From contig JADJRQ010000001.1 in assembly GCA_016712175.1 (NCBI GenBank), positions 434,001 to 498,000 on the forward strand: a stretch of DNA of 64,000 nucleotides, read 5' to 3'. The position numbers and the translations under genes were made by a program. The notes below the pieces were generated by a model. That model worked only from the letters and a program-made list of their open reading frames with translations. It did not search any database and was not told the DNA's origin. Within the stretch, counting starts at the first letter, position 1. The number at the start of each line of letters is the position of its first letter. Positions 8,848-17,566 of this stretch are shown one piece after another. Origin of the DNA: Solirubrobacterales bacterium (lineage in GTDB: Bacteria; Actinomycetota; Thermoleophilia; Solirubrobacterales; 70-9).

Positions 8848-10347
8848 CTACCTGTCGGGATTCAACAGCTTGCCCGAGGTGTCCTTGACCTTGTCCAGGG
8901 CCCCGTTGACCGTGTTCGATCCCGGGACCACCTTCGGTACTTCGGGAAGGTTGTCCACGACACCCTGAACAGCCTCGGTTACCGGGGCGACCGGATTCGC
9001 AGGCTTGGGACTGGACCCCGAGCCGGAGCCACCGCTTCCGCCGCCACCTGAGTCGCCGCTACCCGAACCCCCACCACCGGTCCCACCGCCACCGTTGCTA
9101 CCGCCGTTGCCTCCAGTACCGCCGCCCTGTGCACCCTGGTTCGGATTCGTGTCGCCCGCAACCTTGGTTCCGGGCCCCGCCGGGTTCTTGGACTTGGACT
9201 TGCGGATCCTGGCCCGGCTGTCGTTTCCGGCTCCCGGTGGCGTGACGGCAACCGGCGTCGCGCCGTCGGCCGGAGCCGCCCGTGCGATCGGCGTCTTGTC
9301 CTTGTCCGGATTCGGTGCCGGCTTGAGCGCCGGAGCCGTACCGATCACGGTGGCTGCGGCCCCGACTGCTGCGACCTGTGCCGCGCCACTGCCGATTCCG
9401 ATCAATGACTGCCCTGCCTGCCGGCCGACGCCGAGGGCGGCTGCGGTGAGTGCAACCGGCCGGTGACCGGCGTAACGGCCGTCGAAGGCTTCCACCGCGG
9501 CCGCATCGAGTTGTTTTCCGGATTCCTCGCGCAGGATGGCCAGTGCAAACTCATGTGCCTTCCCGGACCGGTAGGGCCGGGCCGATGTGAGGGCGTCAAA
9601 AGTGTCGGCGATGGCGATGATCCGGGCTCCGAGGGGTATCTCTTCGCCGCTGATCCCATCGGGGTAACCGTGACCGTCGATCCGCTCGTGGTGGTGCCGA
9701 ACGATCGACGTCAGTTCGGGGTCATTCAGCTCGGCGACCATCTCGGCGCCGGCCCCCGGATGAAGCTTGATCACTTCGTACTCGGCGTCGGTGAGCTTGC
9801 CGGGCTTGTCGATGATCTCCCGTGGCGTTTCAATCTTGCCGACGTCGTGGAGCAGGGCGGCAGTCCGGATCCTCGCGACTTCCTCAGAAGGCAACTTCAG
9901 TCGCTTGGCCATGCTGGCCGCATGACGGGCGACCCGGCGGGAATGACCGTGGGTATAAGCGTCACGCGCCTCGAGCGCCGCCGACAGCTGCTCCAGCTTC
10001 TTCGCCCGCTGTTTCGTGGTCAGACCGGAATCGGCGTTCGGTCCAACGAATGTCTCGGAACGGTCGAGCAGGCGCTCGAAACGCCATCTGCGAAACCAGC
10101 CCCAGATCATCAGGTCTTCGAAGAGGACGTCATTCGAAGCCCGGCGCCGCTTCCAGAAGACGGAGAGCCCTTGGGAAATACCGACTGAAAGGGCGATCGG
10201 GACGAGAATCAGCAAGAACGGAGATGTGACGACATCGCCGAGCCGAAGTCCGAGAGCGACCAAAACCGGCAGCAACACGACAGCGGCAGTCACTCCCAAA
10301 GCAAGGGGAAGCCTGCGAATCATCCTTTTCTGAGATTTCGATTCCAT
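8848..10347 (-). CDS. membrane HD-GYP domain protein (putative c-di-GMP phosphodiesterase) with Gly-rich tail
   Basis: 499 residues. Two membrane segments lie near the N-terminus (about 12-34 and 40-58), followed by a basic linker. The HD-GYP domain covers about 125-290, with the HD pair in LLHDVGKIETP and the GYP-type motif in HHHERIDGHGYPDGI, plus ADTFDALTSARPYR. These residues support phosphodiesterase activity on cyclic di-GMP or a related dinucleotide; activity is inferred. After residue about 300 the chain becomes Ala/Pro-rich and then very Gly/Ser-rich (about 395-455), ending in a short amphipathic segment. This tail is not part of the catalytic domain. The start has GGAAGGTCGGA before the ATG. 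Confidence 0.85.
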   Translation of the reverse strand: MESKSQKRMIRRLPLALGVTAAVVLLPVLVALGLRLGDVVTSPFLLILVPIALSVGISQGLSVFWKRRRASNDVLFEDLMIWGWFRRWRFERLLDRSETFVGPNADSGLTTKQRAKKLEQLSAALEARDAYTHGHSRRVARHAASMAKRLKLPSEEVARIRTAALLHDVGKIETPREIIDKPGKLTDAEYEVIKLHPGAGAEMVAELNDPELTSIVRHHHERIDGHGYPDGISGEEIPLGARIIAIADTFDALTSARPYRSGKAHEFALAILREESGKQLDAAAVEAFDGRYAGHRPVALTAAALGVGRQAGQSLIGIGSGAAQVAAVGAAATVIGTAPALKPAPNPDKDKTPIARAAPADGATPVAVTPPGAGNDSRARIRKSKSKNPAGPGTKVAGDTNPNQGAQGGGTGGNGGSNGGGGTGGGGSGSGDSGGGGSGGSGSGSSPKPANPVAPVTEAVQGVVDNLPEVPKVVPGSNTVNGALDKVKDTSGKLLNPDR

Positions 10348-10475
10348 TCCGACCTTCCGAACCGTTCCCGTCTCCCTGGGTCCCCGACGGGTATCAAGCC
10401 TTACAAGACTAGTTCACAAGTCAACCAGAATGCCAATCGAACGGTGTCCGGTGTCGAAACCGCCCCCGCGGGACC

Positions 10476-10504
10476 AACCATCGCCGTTTCCAACGACGAT
10501 GGTT
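10476..10504 (-). terminator. possible hairpin terminator after the TetR gene
   Basis: AACCATCG (10476-10483) pairs with CGATGGTT (10497-10504) over a 13-base loop, 6 bases after the end of the R2lox-TetR operon on the minus strand. There is no clear T run, so the call is weak. Confidence 0.35.
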
Positions 10505-10509
10505 GTGCC

Positions 10510-11124
10510 TCAGGCCGCTTCTCCGGAGATGGCGAAGGCCGCCCCGCGAACGAACATGGCGCGGGCGCTTTCCAGCCTCGCTGATTCACCTTCGTCAAGG
10601 CGCTCGATCGCCAGTCCTTCCACGCCGGCGAGGAGGTAGACCGAAGCAGCTTCGATCTCGCTCCCGCCCACACCGGCCTCGGTGAGATACCGGGCGATGA
10701 CCTGCCGCCACCGGTGCTTCACTTCCCGCAAGGCAACTCCCACCTGGTCATCGACGACACTGACCGCGCTGAGGTCGAAGTAAAGCCGGGCGATCCGCTG
10801 GTCGTCATCCATCACCTTCCACAGGCCACTGACCAGGCCTGCGGCCAGCTCAATCACCTGCTTCGTTTCGCGGATCTCTTCCAGGATCTCTCCCGTGATT
10901 CGCTCTCCGACCAGTTCCGCGACCGCACCGACCAGGCCCTGCCTGGAATCGAAGTAGTAAGAGATCAGCGACTTGTTCTCACCGGCCTTCTCGGCCACCT
11001 TCGTATAGGTCAGTCCTGCGTACCCTTCTTCGAGCAGGGTCTCGAGGCCGGCATCGAGGATGCGCTCTTTCGCCCCCGTCGATGGCCGGCCCGGGCCCCT
11101 CTGGATCTTGAGCGCTTCCGTCAC
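10510..11124 (-). CDS. TetR-family transcriptional regulator, coupled to R2lox
   Basis: 204 residues. The N-terminal helix-turn-helix covers about 20-65 (AKERILDAGLETLLEEGYAGLTYTKVAEKAGENKSLISYYFDSRQGL), the standard TetR DNA-binding motif. The C-terminal part is helical and should hold the ligand pocket and dimer face. The GTG start overlaps the TGA of the upstream R2-like oxidase gene by 4 bases (GTGA), so the two are translated together. The likely role is control of this operon in response to a hydrophobic or lipid-like ligand, but the ligand is unknown. Confidence 0.9.
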   Translation of the reverse strand: MTEALKIQRGPGRPSTGAKERILDAGLETLLEEGYAGLTYTKVAEKAGENKSLISYYFDSRQGLVGAVAELVGERITGEILEEIRETKQVIELAAGLVSGLWKVMDDDQRIARLYFDLSAVSVVDDQVGVALREVKHRWRQVIARYLTEAGVGGSEIEAASVYLLAGVEGLAIERLDEGESARLESARAMFVRGAAFAISGEAA

Positions 11125-12080
11125 GCGGGGTCGCCGGCAAGCATCGCCGGATCGAGTCCCATCGCCGCCAGTTTCTTCGAAAGCGCCTTCATTGCGTAGG
11201 CGAAGATCTCCGACGAATGGTAGAAGGGCGTCTGGAAGTCGTACGGATCCTCAACCCACGGCGGGACGAAGACGAGGGAGGCGACCGGAAGACATTCCTT
11301 CAGGGTGTCTTCCACGATCCGGGCATTTGCCGGGTCCGCCTTGATCGCATCGGCCAGGAACTTGACCCCGAAGCCGACGTGCCTCGACTCGTCCCGGTTG
11401 ACCGCGGTGAAGCCGGCCGTGAATCCGGGCAGCCAATCCCGCTCCTTGAGTGACTTGATGATGAAACGGGCCCCGGTCAGGGCGAGCGTTCCTTCGATCA
11501 CGATCATGTAGACGGTGATCCCGCGCACGAGGGCCGGGAAGTCAGTCGGATCCAGCCGCAGGCGTTCGGCGCAGTCATGCAGGATGCCGTCGAAAAGCGT
11601 CTCCCAGTCCTTGTTCACATTCGACCGCTGGGAGTCGAGCATCGAACCGATGTCATCGGCTTTCATGCCGAGCACTTCGCGGTAGAAGCGGTCGAAGAAG
11701 ACCATGTGCTTGGCCTCGTCGGAGATCTGGGTCGTCAGGAAGGCCTGCGCCTCGTGGGTCGGAGCACCCATCGCGAAGGGCAGGAGCTCCACCGTGACGC
11801 GTTCCTCTCCCAGGAAGAACTGCGAGAACCCGAAAAGCATGAACTGACGCTCATCTTCGGTGAACATGTCCGGGTCGGCCCATTGCCGGGCGTCCTCGGT
11901 CAGGTCGAAGTCCTCGGTCGACCAGTGCTGACGCTGCCAGCGCATGAACAGCTTTTCGTAGGAAGGGGCTGCCTCGATGATCCGGTCGAGCCCGGACATC
12001 ACCTTGTCGATGTCACCGTCGAGCAGGACCTGCAGGGCTTCGTCTTCGGTCTCGCCGGTCATTTGTCCGTTCGTTTCCAT
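11121..12080 (-). CDS. R2-like ligand-binding oxidase (R2lox), ferritin-like di-metal protein
   Basis: About 319 residues from ATG 12080, which has AAGGAG 7 bases upstream. The longer frame to 12110 has no such site. Metal ligands of the ribonucleotide-reductase R2 fold are visible: Glu in GEERV, Glu and His in DEAKHMVFF, Glu in VIEGTLALTG, and Glu and His in NRDESRHVGFG. The Val three residues after the first Glu and the Tyr five residues before the third Glu (VYMIVIEG) match the Val-Tyr pair cross-linked in R2lox proteins, which favours R2lox over a true NrdB. No NrdA is nearby. R2lox proteins bind a long-chain fatty-acid-like ligand and a Mn/Fe centre; the in vivo substrate is unknown. It is operonic with the TetR gene. 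Confidence 0.88.
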   Translation of the reverse strand: METNGQMTGETEDEALQVLLDGDIDKVMSGLDRIIEAAPSYEKLFMRWQRQHWSTEDFDLTEDARQWADPDMFTEDERQFMLFGFSQFFLGEERVTVELLPFAMGAPTHEAQAFLTTQISDEAKHMVFFDRFYREVLGMKADDIGSMLDSQRSNVNKDWETLFDGILHDCAERLRLDPTDFPALVRGITVYMIVIEGTLALTGARFIIKSLKERDWLPGFTAGFTAVNRDESRHVGFGVKFLADAIKADPANARIVEDTLKECLPVASLVFVPPWVEDPYDFQTPFYHSSEIFAYAMKALSKKLAAMGLDPAMLAGDPA

Positions 12081-12182
12081 CTGATCACTCCTTGTCGATT
12101 TCAAGTTCATGGAGGTAATAATAAACGGACGACCAATAAATAATCAAGCCGGCCGACTGCGATGGCTCTCTAAGCTGAATTC

Positions 12183-12533
12183 ATGACTCCTCCAATTGCT
12201 CGCCTGCCGCGTCCGACACCGGACCGCAAAACGGGCACCGCGCCCAACGGCCTTCCGCACGAGTCCGTCTGGGACTATCCCCGCCCACCGAAGGTCGAAC
12301 CGGAAACGAGGCCGGTGCTCGTCAGCGCGAACGGAATGACGATCGCCTCGAGCGAGCGGGCACTGCGGGTGTGCGAGACCTCCGGTGCTCCAGTCGTCTA
12401 CGTGCCAGTCGAAGACATCGTTGGGGAAGCCCTGAAACCGAGTTCCGGGGGCGGCTCGCTCTGCGAATGGAAGGGTCCCGCTTCGTATCTCGACGTCGTC
12501 GCGGGAGAGTTGGTGATCCCCCGAGCAGCCTGA
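12183..12533 (+). CDS. DUF427 domain protein, C-terminally truncated at the katG junction
   Basis: 116 residues. VWDYPRPPKVEP, VLVSANGMTIASSERALRVCETSGAPVVYVP and GGSLCEWKGPASYLDVVAGE match DUF427 proteins, small beta-rich proteins of unknown function. The frame stops right after IPRAA, where family members continue with AWSYPEP and about 55 more residues. The following bases instead encode the N-terminus of KatG. Removing one C from the C run at 12517-12521 would join this frame directly to KatG. The gene is therefore either a remnant fused at a deletion point, or part of a DUF427-KatG fusion broken by an extra base. Confidence 0.7.
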   Translation: MTPPIARLPRPTPDRKTGTAPNGLPHESVWDYPRPPKVEPETRPVLVSANGMTIASSERALRVCETSGAPVVYVPVEDIVGEALKPSSGGGSLCEWKGPASYLDVVAGELVIPRAA

Positions 12534-14733
12534 AGAGAATGACGGCCGCGAGGGCGGCTGCCCGGTCGTCCACGGTCGCGCGCCCGAACCGGTCGAAGGT
12601 GGCGGCAGCCGGGGTTGGTGGCCGGATCGCCTGAATCTGAAGATCCTTGCCAAGAACCCGGTCGAGGCCAACCCGATGGGCGAATCCTTTGACTACGCCA
12701 GCGAATTCGAGAGCCTCGACCTCGCCGCAGTCAAGCAGGACATCAGTGAGGTCCTGACCACCTCCCAGGACTGGTGGCCGGCTGACTTCGGCAACTACGG
12801 TCCCCTGATGATCCGCATGGCCTGGCACAGCGCCGGCACCTACCGGATCAGCGACGGACGTGGTGGCGCCGGGACGGGTCAACAGCGCTTCGCCCCCGTC
12901 AACAGCTGGCCCGACAACGGAAACCTCGACAAGGCCCGCCGGCTGCTCTGGCCGGTCAAGCAGAAGTACGGCAAGAAGATTTCGTGGGCTGACCTGCTGG
13001 TGCTGACCGGAAACGTCGCCCTGGAGAACATGGGCTTCGAGACCTTCGGCTTCGCCGGTGGCCGCGAAGACGTGTGGGAGCCGGACGAGGACGTCTACTG
13101 GGGCCCCGAGACCGAGTGGCTCGGAGACGAGCGTCACGTCGGTGACAGGAAGCTGGAGGATCCCCTCGGCGCCGTTCAGATGGGTCTCATCTACGTGAAC
13201 CCGGAAGGTCCGAACGGCAACCCTGATCCGCTCGCTGCGGCAGTCGACATCCGCGAGACGTTCCGCCGCATGGCCATGAACGACGAAGAGACCATCGCCT
13301 TGATCGCCGGAGGACATACCTTCGGCAAGACCCACGGTGCGGCCGACCCCGACAAATACGTCGGACCGGAACCCGAGGCAGCCCCGCTGGAAGAGCAAGG
13401 GCTTGGCTGGATCTCCTCGTACAAGAGCGGGGCCCACGGCGACGCGATCACTTCCGGGCTCGAGGTCACCTGGACCTACCACCCCACCCGCTGGGACAAC
13501 GAGTTCTTCCACATCCTTTTCGGCTACGAATGGGAACTCTTCGAAAGTCCCGCCGGCGCGAACCAGTGGCGGCCGAAGAACGGCGGCGGAGCCGACCTGG
13601 TGCCGGAGGCGGATGACTCCTCGAATCGCCGCGAGCCGCGGATGCTCACCACCGATCTCGCGCTCAGGTTCGACCCTGCGTACGAAAAGATCTCACGCCG
13701 TTTCGCCGAGGATCAGGACGAGTTCTCGGAAGCGTTTGCGCGAGCCTGGTTCAAGCTGACCCACCGCGACATGGGACCGGTCACCCGCTACCTCGGGCCG
13801 GAGATTCCGGAAGAGGAAATGATCTGGCAGGACCCCCTCCCCGCGGTCGATCACGAACTGGCCGGAGCGGAAGACATCGCCTCGCTGAAAGCGCAGATCC
13901 TCTCTTCGGACCTGTCGATCAGCCAGCTGGTTTCGGCTGCCTGGGCGTCGGCTTCAACGTTCCGGGGAAGCGACAAACGCGGCGGCGCCAACGGTGCGCG
14001 CATTCGTCTCGAGCCGCAGAACGGCTGGGAGATCAACGAACCAGAAGAATTGGCGAAGGTCTTTAGCGTCCTCGAGAGTATCCAGACCGAGTTCAACAGC
14101 TCCAACGTCGGCGGCAAACAGGTCTCGATGGCCGACCTGATCGTGCTCGGCGGTAACGCTGCGGTCGAACAGGCGGCAAGGGCCGGCGGCCAGGCAGTAG
14201 AAGTTCCCTTCAACCCGGGCCGGACCGACGCGACGCAGGAACAAACCGACGTCGAGTCCTTCGAAGTGCTCGAGCCGACTGCCGACGGCTTCCGTAACTT
14301 CCTCAAGGGCGACTTCCGTCTCCCGGCGGAGTACCTCCTGGTCGACCGGGCGAACCTGCTCACGCTGTCCGCTCCCGAGATGACCGTTCTCGTCGGTGGC
14401 CTCCGGGTGCTGGGCGCGAATCACGGTGGCTCGTCGCAGGGTGTCCTGACATCGAGTCCGGAGTCGCTGACCAACGACTTCTTCGTCAACCTGCTCGACC
14501 TGGCAACGACCTGGAAGCCGACCTCCACGGATTCGAAATCATTCGAGGCCACCAACGGTTCCGGCGAACTCAAATGGACCGGCAGCCGGGTCGACCTCGT
14601 CTTCGGCTCGAACTCGGAACTGCGTGCGATCGCCGAGGTTTACGCGAGTGAGGACGCGAAGGAGAAGTTCGTGAACGATTTCGCCGCTGCCTGGGCGAAA
14701 GTCATGGACCTCGACCGGTTCGACCTGGACTGA
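12517..14733 (+). CDS. katG: catalase-peroxidase KatG (start codon unclear)
   Basis: The first ATG in frame is 12676, giving 685 residues. The frame is open from 12517, however, and encodes normal KatG N-terminal sequence (GGCPVVHGRAPEPVEGGGSRGWWPDRLNLKILAKN) with no usable start codon, making about 738 residues, the usual KatG length. The distal site MIRMAWHSAGTYR carries the catalytic Arg, Trp and His. The Tyr in GLIYVNPEGPNG and the Met in FRRMAMNDEE complete the Met-Tyr-Trp adduct. The proximal haem His is in AGGHTFGKTHG. The C-terminal non-catalytic half is also intact. KatG removes hydrogen peroxide as a haem catalase and peroxidase in the cytoplasm. See the DUF427 entry for the junction at its start. 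Confidence 0.93.
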   Translation, partial: SPEQPEENDGREGGCPVVHGRAPEPVEGGGSRGWWPDRLNLKILAKNPVEANPMGESFDYASEFESLDLAAVKQDISEVLTTSQDWWPADFGNYGPLMIRMAWHSAGTYRISDGRGGAGTGQQRFAPVNSWPDNGNLDKARRLLWPVKQKYGKKISWADLLVLTGNVALENMGFETFGFAGGREDVWEPDEDVYWGPETEWLGDERHVGDRKLEDPLGAVQMGLIYVNPEGPNGNPDPLAAAVDIRETFRRMAMNDEETIALIAGGHTFGKTHGAADPDKYVGPEPEAAPLEEQGLGWISSYKSGAHGDAITSGLEVTWTYHPTRWDNEFFHILFGYEWELFESPAGANQWRPKNGGGADLVPEADDSSNRREPRMLTTDLALRFDPAYEKISRRFAEDQDEFSEAFARAWFKLTHRDMGPVTRYLGPEIPEEEMIWQDPLPAVDHELAGAEDIASLKAQILSSDLSISQLVSAAWASASTFRGSDKRGGANGARIRLEPQNGWEINEPEELAKVFSVLESIQTEFNSSNVGGKQVSMADLIVLGGNAAVEQAARAGGQAVEVPFNPGRTDATQEQTDVESFEVLEPTADGFRNFLKGDFRLPAEYLLVDRANLLTLSAPEMTVLVGGLRVLGANHGGSSQGVLTSSPESLTNDFFVNLLDLATTWKPTSTDSKSFEATNGSGELKWTGSRVDLVFGSNSELRAIAEVYASEDAKEKFVNDFAAAWAKVMDLDRFDLD

Positions 14734-14754
14734 TTTGAGGCCCCGCCGGGTCGG

Positions 14755-15927
14755 TTAGTAAAGCGCGGTCTGGTCCAGACCGGTGACCGAGGTCTGGCCG
14801 GTGAGGCCGAGGGCCGTGTCGATGTCCCCCTTGAGGAAACCGAGCATCTGGCTCACACCGTCTTCGCCCCCGGCGGCCACGGACCAGGCCCACGCGCGTC
14901 CAACCAGCACAGCCTTCGCGCCGAGAGAGAGCAGCTTGACCACGTCGAGTCCGGTGCGCACGCCGCCGTCGGCGAGGATTTCGATTTGGTCGCCGACCGC
15001 ATCGGCCACGGCCGGCAGCGCCATCGCCGACGACGGCACCGAGTCAAGCTGGCGGCCGCCGTGGTTGGAGACGACCAACCCGTCCACGCCGGCGTTCGCC
15101 GCCGCCCTGGCGTCTTCGGGATCGAGCACACCCTTGACCACGAGCTTGCCCTTCCAGTGTTCCCGCACCCAGGCGATGTCTTCCCAGGTGACGCTCGGAT
15201 CGAACTGGGAATCGACCCAGGCCTTGAAATCCTCGGGACTCCGCCCGCCGGGGACGGCGTTGGCGAGATTGCCGAAAGTGAGCGGCTTGCCTTTAACTGG
15301 TACATCGACAAGCCAGTGCATGTGCGAGACCAGGTCGATTGTGCGCCGGACCTTGGCCCAGGCCGACACATCACCCAGCGTCGCGTTCCTTGTATCGCGA
15401 TGCCGCGCACCGAGTACCGGCAGGTCGACCGTGAGCATCAGGACTGGAGAGTCGACCGCTTGGGCCCTCGACATCAGGTCCTCGGCGTAGCTCCGATCCT
15501 TCATCACGTAGAGCTGGAACCAGGGCGGCACCGTCGTCGCTTCCGTCACTTCTTCGATGCTGCAGATCGAGACCGTCGACTCGACGAACGGGACGCCGGC
15601 GGCTTCCGCGGCCTTTGCCGCCTGGACCTCCGCCCGGCGGGCGAACATGCCGGCCAACCCGACCGGCGCGAGGATCACCGGCATCTCAAGCTCCTGACCC
15701 AACACCTCACAGGCCTGGTCGCGCACCGTCACGTCGTGCATCACGACCTGCCGCAACAGGATCTTTTCGAGGTCGGAGACGTTGGCCCGCATCGTCGCCT
15801 CTTCGTACGCACCGCCGTCGAGGTAGTCGAACAGCTGGCGCGGCATCCGCCGCCTGGCGAGCTCCCGGTAGTCCGAGACGGACGCGGGGGCGAGGCCAAG
15901 CGGACGATCAGCGGCGAATCTCATCAA
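14755..15927 (-). CDS. FMN-dependent alpha-hydroxy-acid oxidase/dehydrogenase (LldD/glycolate oxidase family)
   Basis: 390 residues, a full TIM barrel of the family. LFDYLDGGAYEEATMRANV, ILAPVGLAGMFARRAEVQAAKAA, WFQLYVMKDRSYAEDLM and LTVDLPVLGARHRDTRNA are family blocks. The active-site Lys is in KLVVKGVL, the catalytic His in VVSNHGGRQLDS, and the FMN phosphate site in DGGVRTGLDVVKLLSLGAKAVLVGR. It oxidises an L-2-hydroxy acid such as lactate, glycolate or mandelate to the 2-oxo acid. The oxygen-using and quinone-using members cannot be told apart here. It is convergent with katG, only 21 bases away. If it is an oxidase, the peroxide made would suit KatG, but that link is only positional. 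Confidence 0.88.
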   Translation of the reverse strand: MMRFAADRPLGLAPASVSDYRELARRRMPRQLFDYLDGGAYEEATMRANVSDLEKILLRQVVMHDVTVRDQACEVLGQELEMPVILAPVGLAGMFARRAEVQAAKAAEAAGVPFVESTVSICSIEEVTEATTVPPWFQLYVMKDRSYAEDLMSRAQAVDSPVLMLTVDLPVLGARHRDTRNATLGDVSAWAKVRRTIDLVSHMHWLVDVPVKGKPLTFGNLANAVPGGRSPEDFKAWVDSQFDPSVTWEDIAWVREHWKGKLVVKGVLDPEDARAAANAGVDGLVVSNHGGRQLDSVPSSAMALPAVADAVGDQIEILADGGVRTGLDVVKLLSLGAKAVLVGRAWAWSVAAGGEDGVSQMLGFLKGDIDTALGLTGQTSVTGLDQTALY

Positions 15928-15966
15928 CAGAACCTAGTCGATACCGCGAACTATGCCGATTCGCCG

Positions 15967-16977
15967 CTAGCTCGAAAGCCGCAGGAAAGTCAGGGACGCG
16001 TTGACGTTGGTTTCGGTACCCCCCGCGAGAGTCTGGAGCGTCACGGCTGCGGCCGAGGTGAAGTTGCGGAGTTGGATCACGTCGGCAGTAGACAGGGCAA
16101 CCATCGTCACGCCCGTGTTCTGCTGGGTGCCGGCTCCCGATCCGTACGAGCTTCCCGGAACCGGAACCCCGTTGACGAAAAGGGTGAACTGGTTGGGTTC
16201 GACCCCGGACACGCTGAACCCGATCTCGTAGACGCCCGCTGTATTGACGGTGACTGAATCGGTACCGGGCGCGTGGGATACGACCCCGGACCCGATCGGT
16301 CCATTGGCCGAAAAGGAAACTGCCGCGTTAATCGGCACCACCGCGGCGTCGAGGTTGTAGATATAGGCGTATTCGGACTGGGCAGATGCGCCGATTGCTC
16401 CGGTGACACCCGTGGCCCCGGTGGCCCCGTCATTCCCGGTCGGACCAGTCGTACCGGTTGTACCGGTGGGCCCATCACCTCCGACAGGGCCGGTTGCTCC
16501 TGTGGGTCCGACGATCCCGGCAGGACCGGTTGCTCCGTCATCTCCAGCAGGCCCGGTCGGCCCGGTGGTGCCCGCGGGTCCAGTCGGGCCGATCGGACCC
16601 GTTACTCCGGACGTACCGATCGGACCCGTCAGGCCTTGGGCACCGGCCGGGCCCGTGGACCCCCGAAGCCCGTTGCTACCGGTGGGACCCTGGATGCCGG
16701 TACTGCCAGCGAGACCCTGAAGACCGGTCTTACCCTTGCGACCCTGCTTACCCCGCTTGCCTCTCCGGCCCTTGGGACCCGACCAGCCCCGGGGACCGCG
16801 CACGCCGACGCACCGGCAGGGAGGAACTCCGTAATCACGTGTCGCGGCATTGTAGTTTTCCGATCCGGAGGGGCCGTTCGCCTCGGCGGATGCCACGAAT
16901 CCAGTGCTCGCAAGAAGAAGCGCCGCAACGACCAGGATCGCGCGAGTAGCCATTCGCATCACGCCGACAAGACTCAT
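15967..16977 (-). CDS. exported collagen-like protein (Gly-X-Y repeats) with C-terminal trimerisation-type domain
   Basis: 336 residues from ATG 16977, which has GGAGGT 6 bases upstream; the frame extends to 17055 without such a site. The signal peptide is about residues 1-32 (MATRAILVVAALLLASTGFVASAEA). A basic Gly-X-Y stretch (GPKGRRGKRGKQGRKGKTG) leads into about 40 Gly-X-Y triplets rich in GPTGPTG and GATGPAG, then a globular end of about 135 residues (YAYIYNLDAAVVPINAAVSF, GVYEIGFSVSG, FLRLSS) resembling the BclA/C1q-like heads of bacterial collagen-like proteins. It probably forms trimers at the cell surface, with bacterial triplets stabilised by Thr rather than hydroxyproline. The gene stands alone. 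Confidence 0.85.
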   Translation of the reverse strand: MSLVGVMRMATRAILVVAALLLASTGFVASAEANGPSGSENYNAATRDYGVPPCRCVGVRGPRGWSGPKGRRGKRGKQGRKGKTGLQGLAGSTGIQGPTGSNGLRGSTGPAGAQGLTGPIGTSGVTGPIGPTGPAGTTGPTGPAGDDGATGPAGIVGPTGATGPVGGDGPTGTTGTTGPTGNDGATGATGVTGAIGASAQSEYAYIYNLDAAVVPINAAVSFSANGPIGSGVVSHAPGTDSVTVNTAGVYEIGFSVSGVEPNQFTLFVNGVPVPGSSYGSGAGTQQNTGVTMVALSTADVIQLRNFTSAAAVTLQTLAGGTETNVNASLTFLRLSS

Positions 16978-17058
16978 GCAGCTACCTCCACCCCGTTGTT
17001 TGCCGGTCTCGCGACACGGCCCCGACTGCTCATCAACCACCTTCGAAGGTAACACGTT

Positions 17059-17517
17059 CTACAAGGAGCGCGTGCAACCCTCAATCGCGGTCGAGTCCGC
17101 CCACCCGGTCCACCGCCCGCCACAGGTCTTCAGATTCATCTGGAGCCTGGTGAAGACCCGTCGGCCACAGACAGTCCTCGGACGGCGCAGTTTCAGGCGC
17201 ACCGGAAGCCATCTGCCGCTGACGTGATATCTCCCGCTGCCAAAGGCAGTCGTCTGACCCCAATGCGGCCACCTGACCTGCCTGGTCGGAAAGTCCGCTG
17301 AATTGATGATTTTCGCCCCTGGCGCGCCGGCGTCGTAGAAGTCGCAGCGACGGGGCCGGGCGCGGTGGAAAAACCTCCCTGAAGTGCCCTTCAGACACAC
17401 GATCGCCGGCTTTGCTGCCCTCGGGCCAGTGAGGCCAGGGTGGTCAGCGGCGGACGCCGGCGCGACCATCGCGACCAAGACCCCTACGGCAAGCAAGACG
17501 ACTGCGAAACACTTCAC
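17059..17517 (-). CDS. small secreted Cys-containing protein, unknown
   Basis: 152 residues. The signal peptide is about residues 1-23 (CFAVVLLAVGVLVAMVAPASA). The mature part is basic, with Cys residues in VCLKGTSG, RRCDFYDAG, TVCGRRVF, KTCGGRW and GCTRSL, probably paired as disulfides, and aromatic motifs (QVRWPHWGQTTAFGSGRYHV). Similar small secreted proteins occur in Thermoleophilia genomes, but I cannot name a function. It lies just upstream of the collagen-like gene on the same strand, separated by 81 bases. Confidence 0.65.
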   Translation of the reverse strand: MKCFAVVLLAVGVLVAMVAPASAADHPGLTGPRAAKPAIVCLKGTSGRFFHRARPRRCDFYDAGAPGAKIINSADFPTRQVRWPHWGQTTAFGSGRYHVSGRWLPVRLKLRRPRTVCGRRVFTRLQMNLKTCGGRWTGWADSTAIEGCTRSL

Positions 17518-17566
17518 TGCGATCCTTCATCGCTGATCCGAGCACTCCAGAGTAGCTCAGATCCCC

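Noticed and set aside
11121..12080. Ribonucleotide reductase small subunit NrdB
   Set aside because: No NrdA nearby, the length is near 319 residues, and the Val-Tyr pair fits R2lox instead.
12322..13512. 396-residue minus-strand open frame opposite katG
   Set aside because: Antisense shadow; the KatG reading has all catalytic residues.
16395..16770. Short tandem GC-rich repeats as a non-coding minisatellite
   Set aside because: They are the codons of Gly-X-Y triplets in a frame with signal peptide, ribosome site and C-terminal domain.
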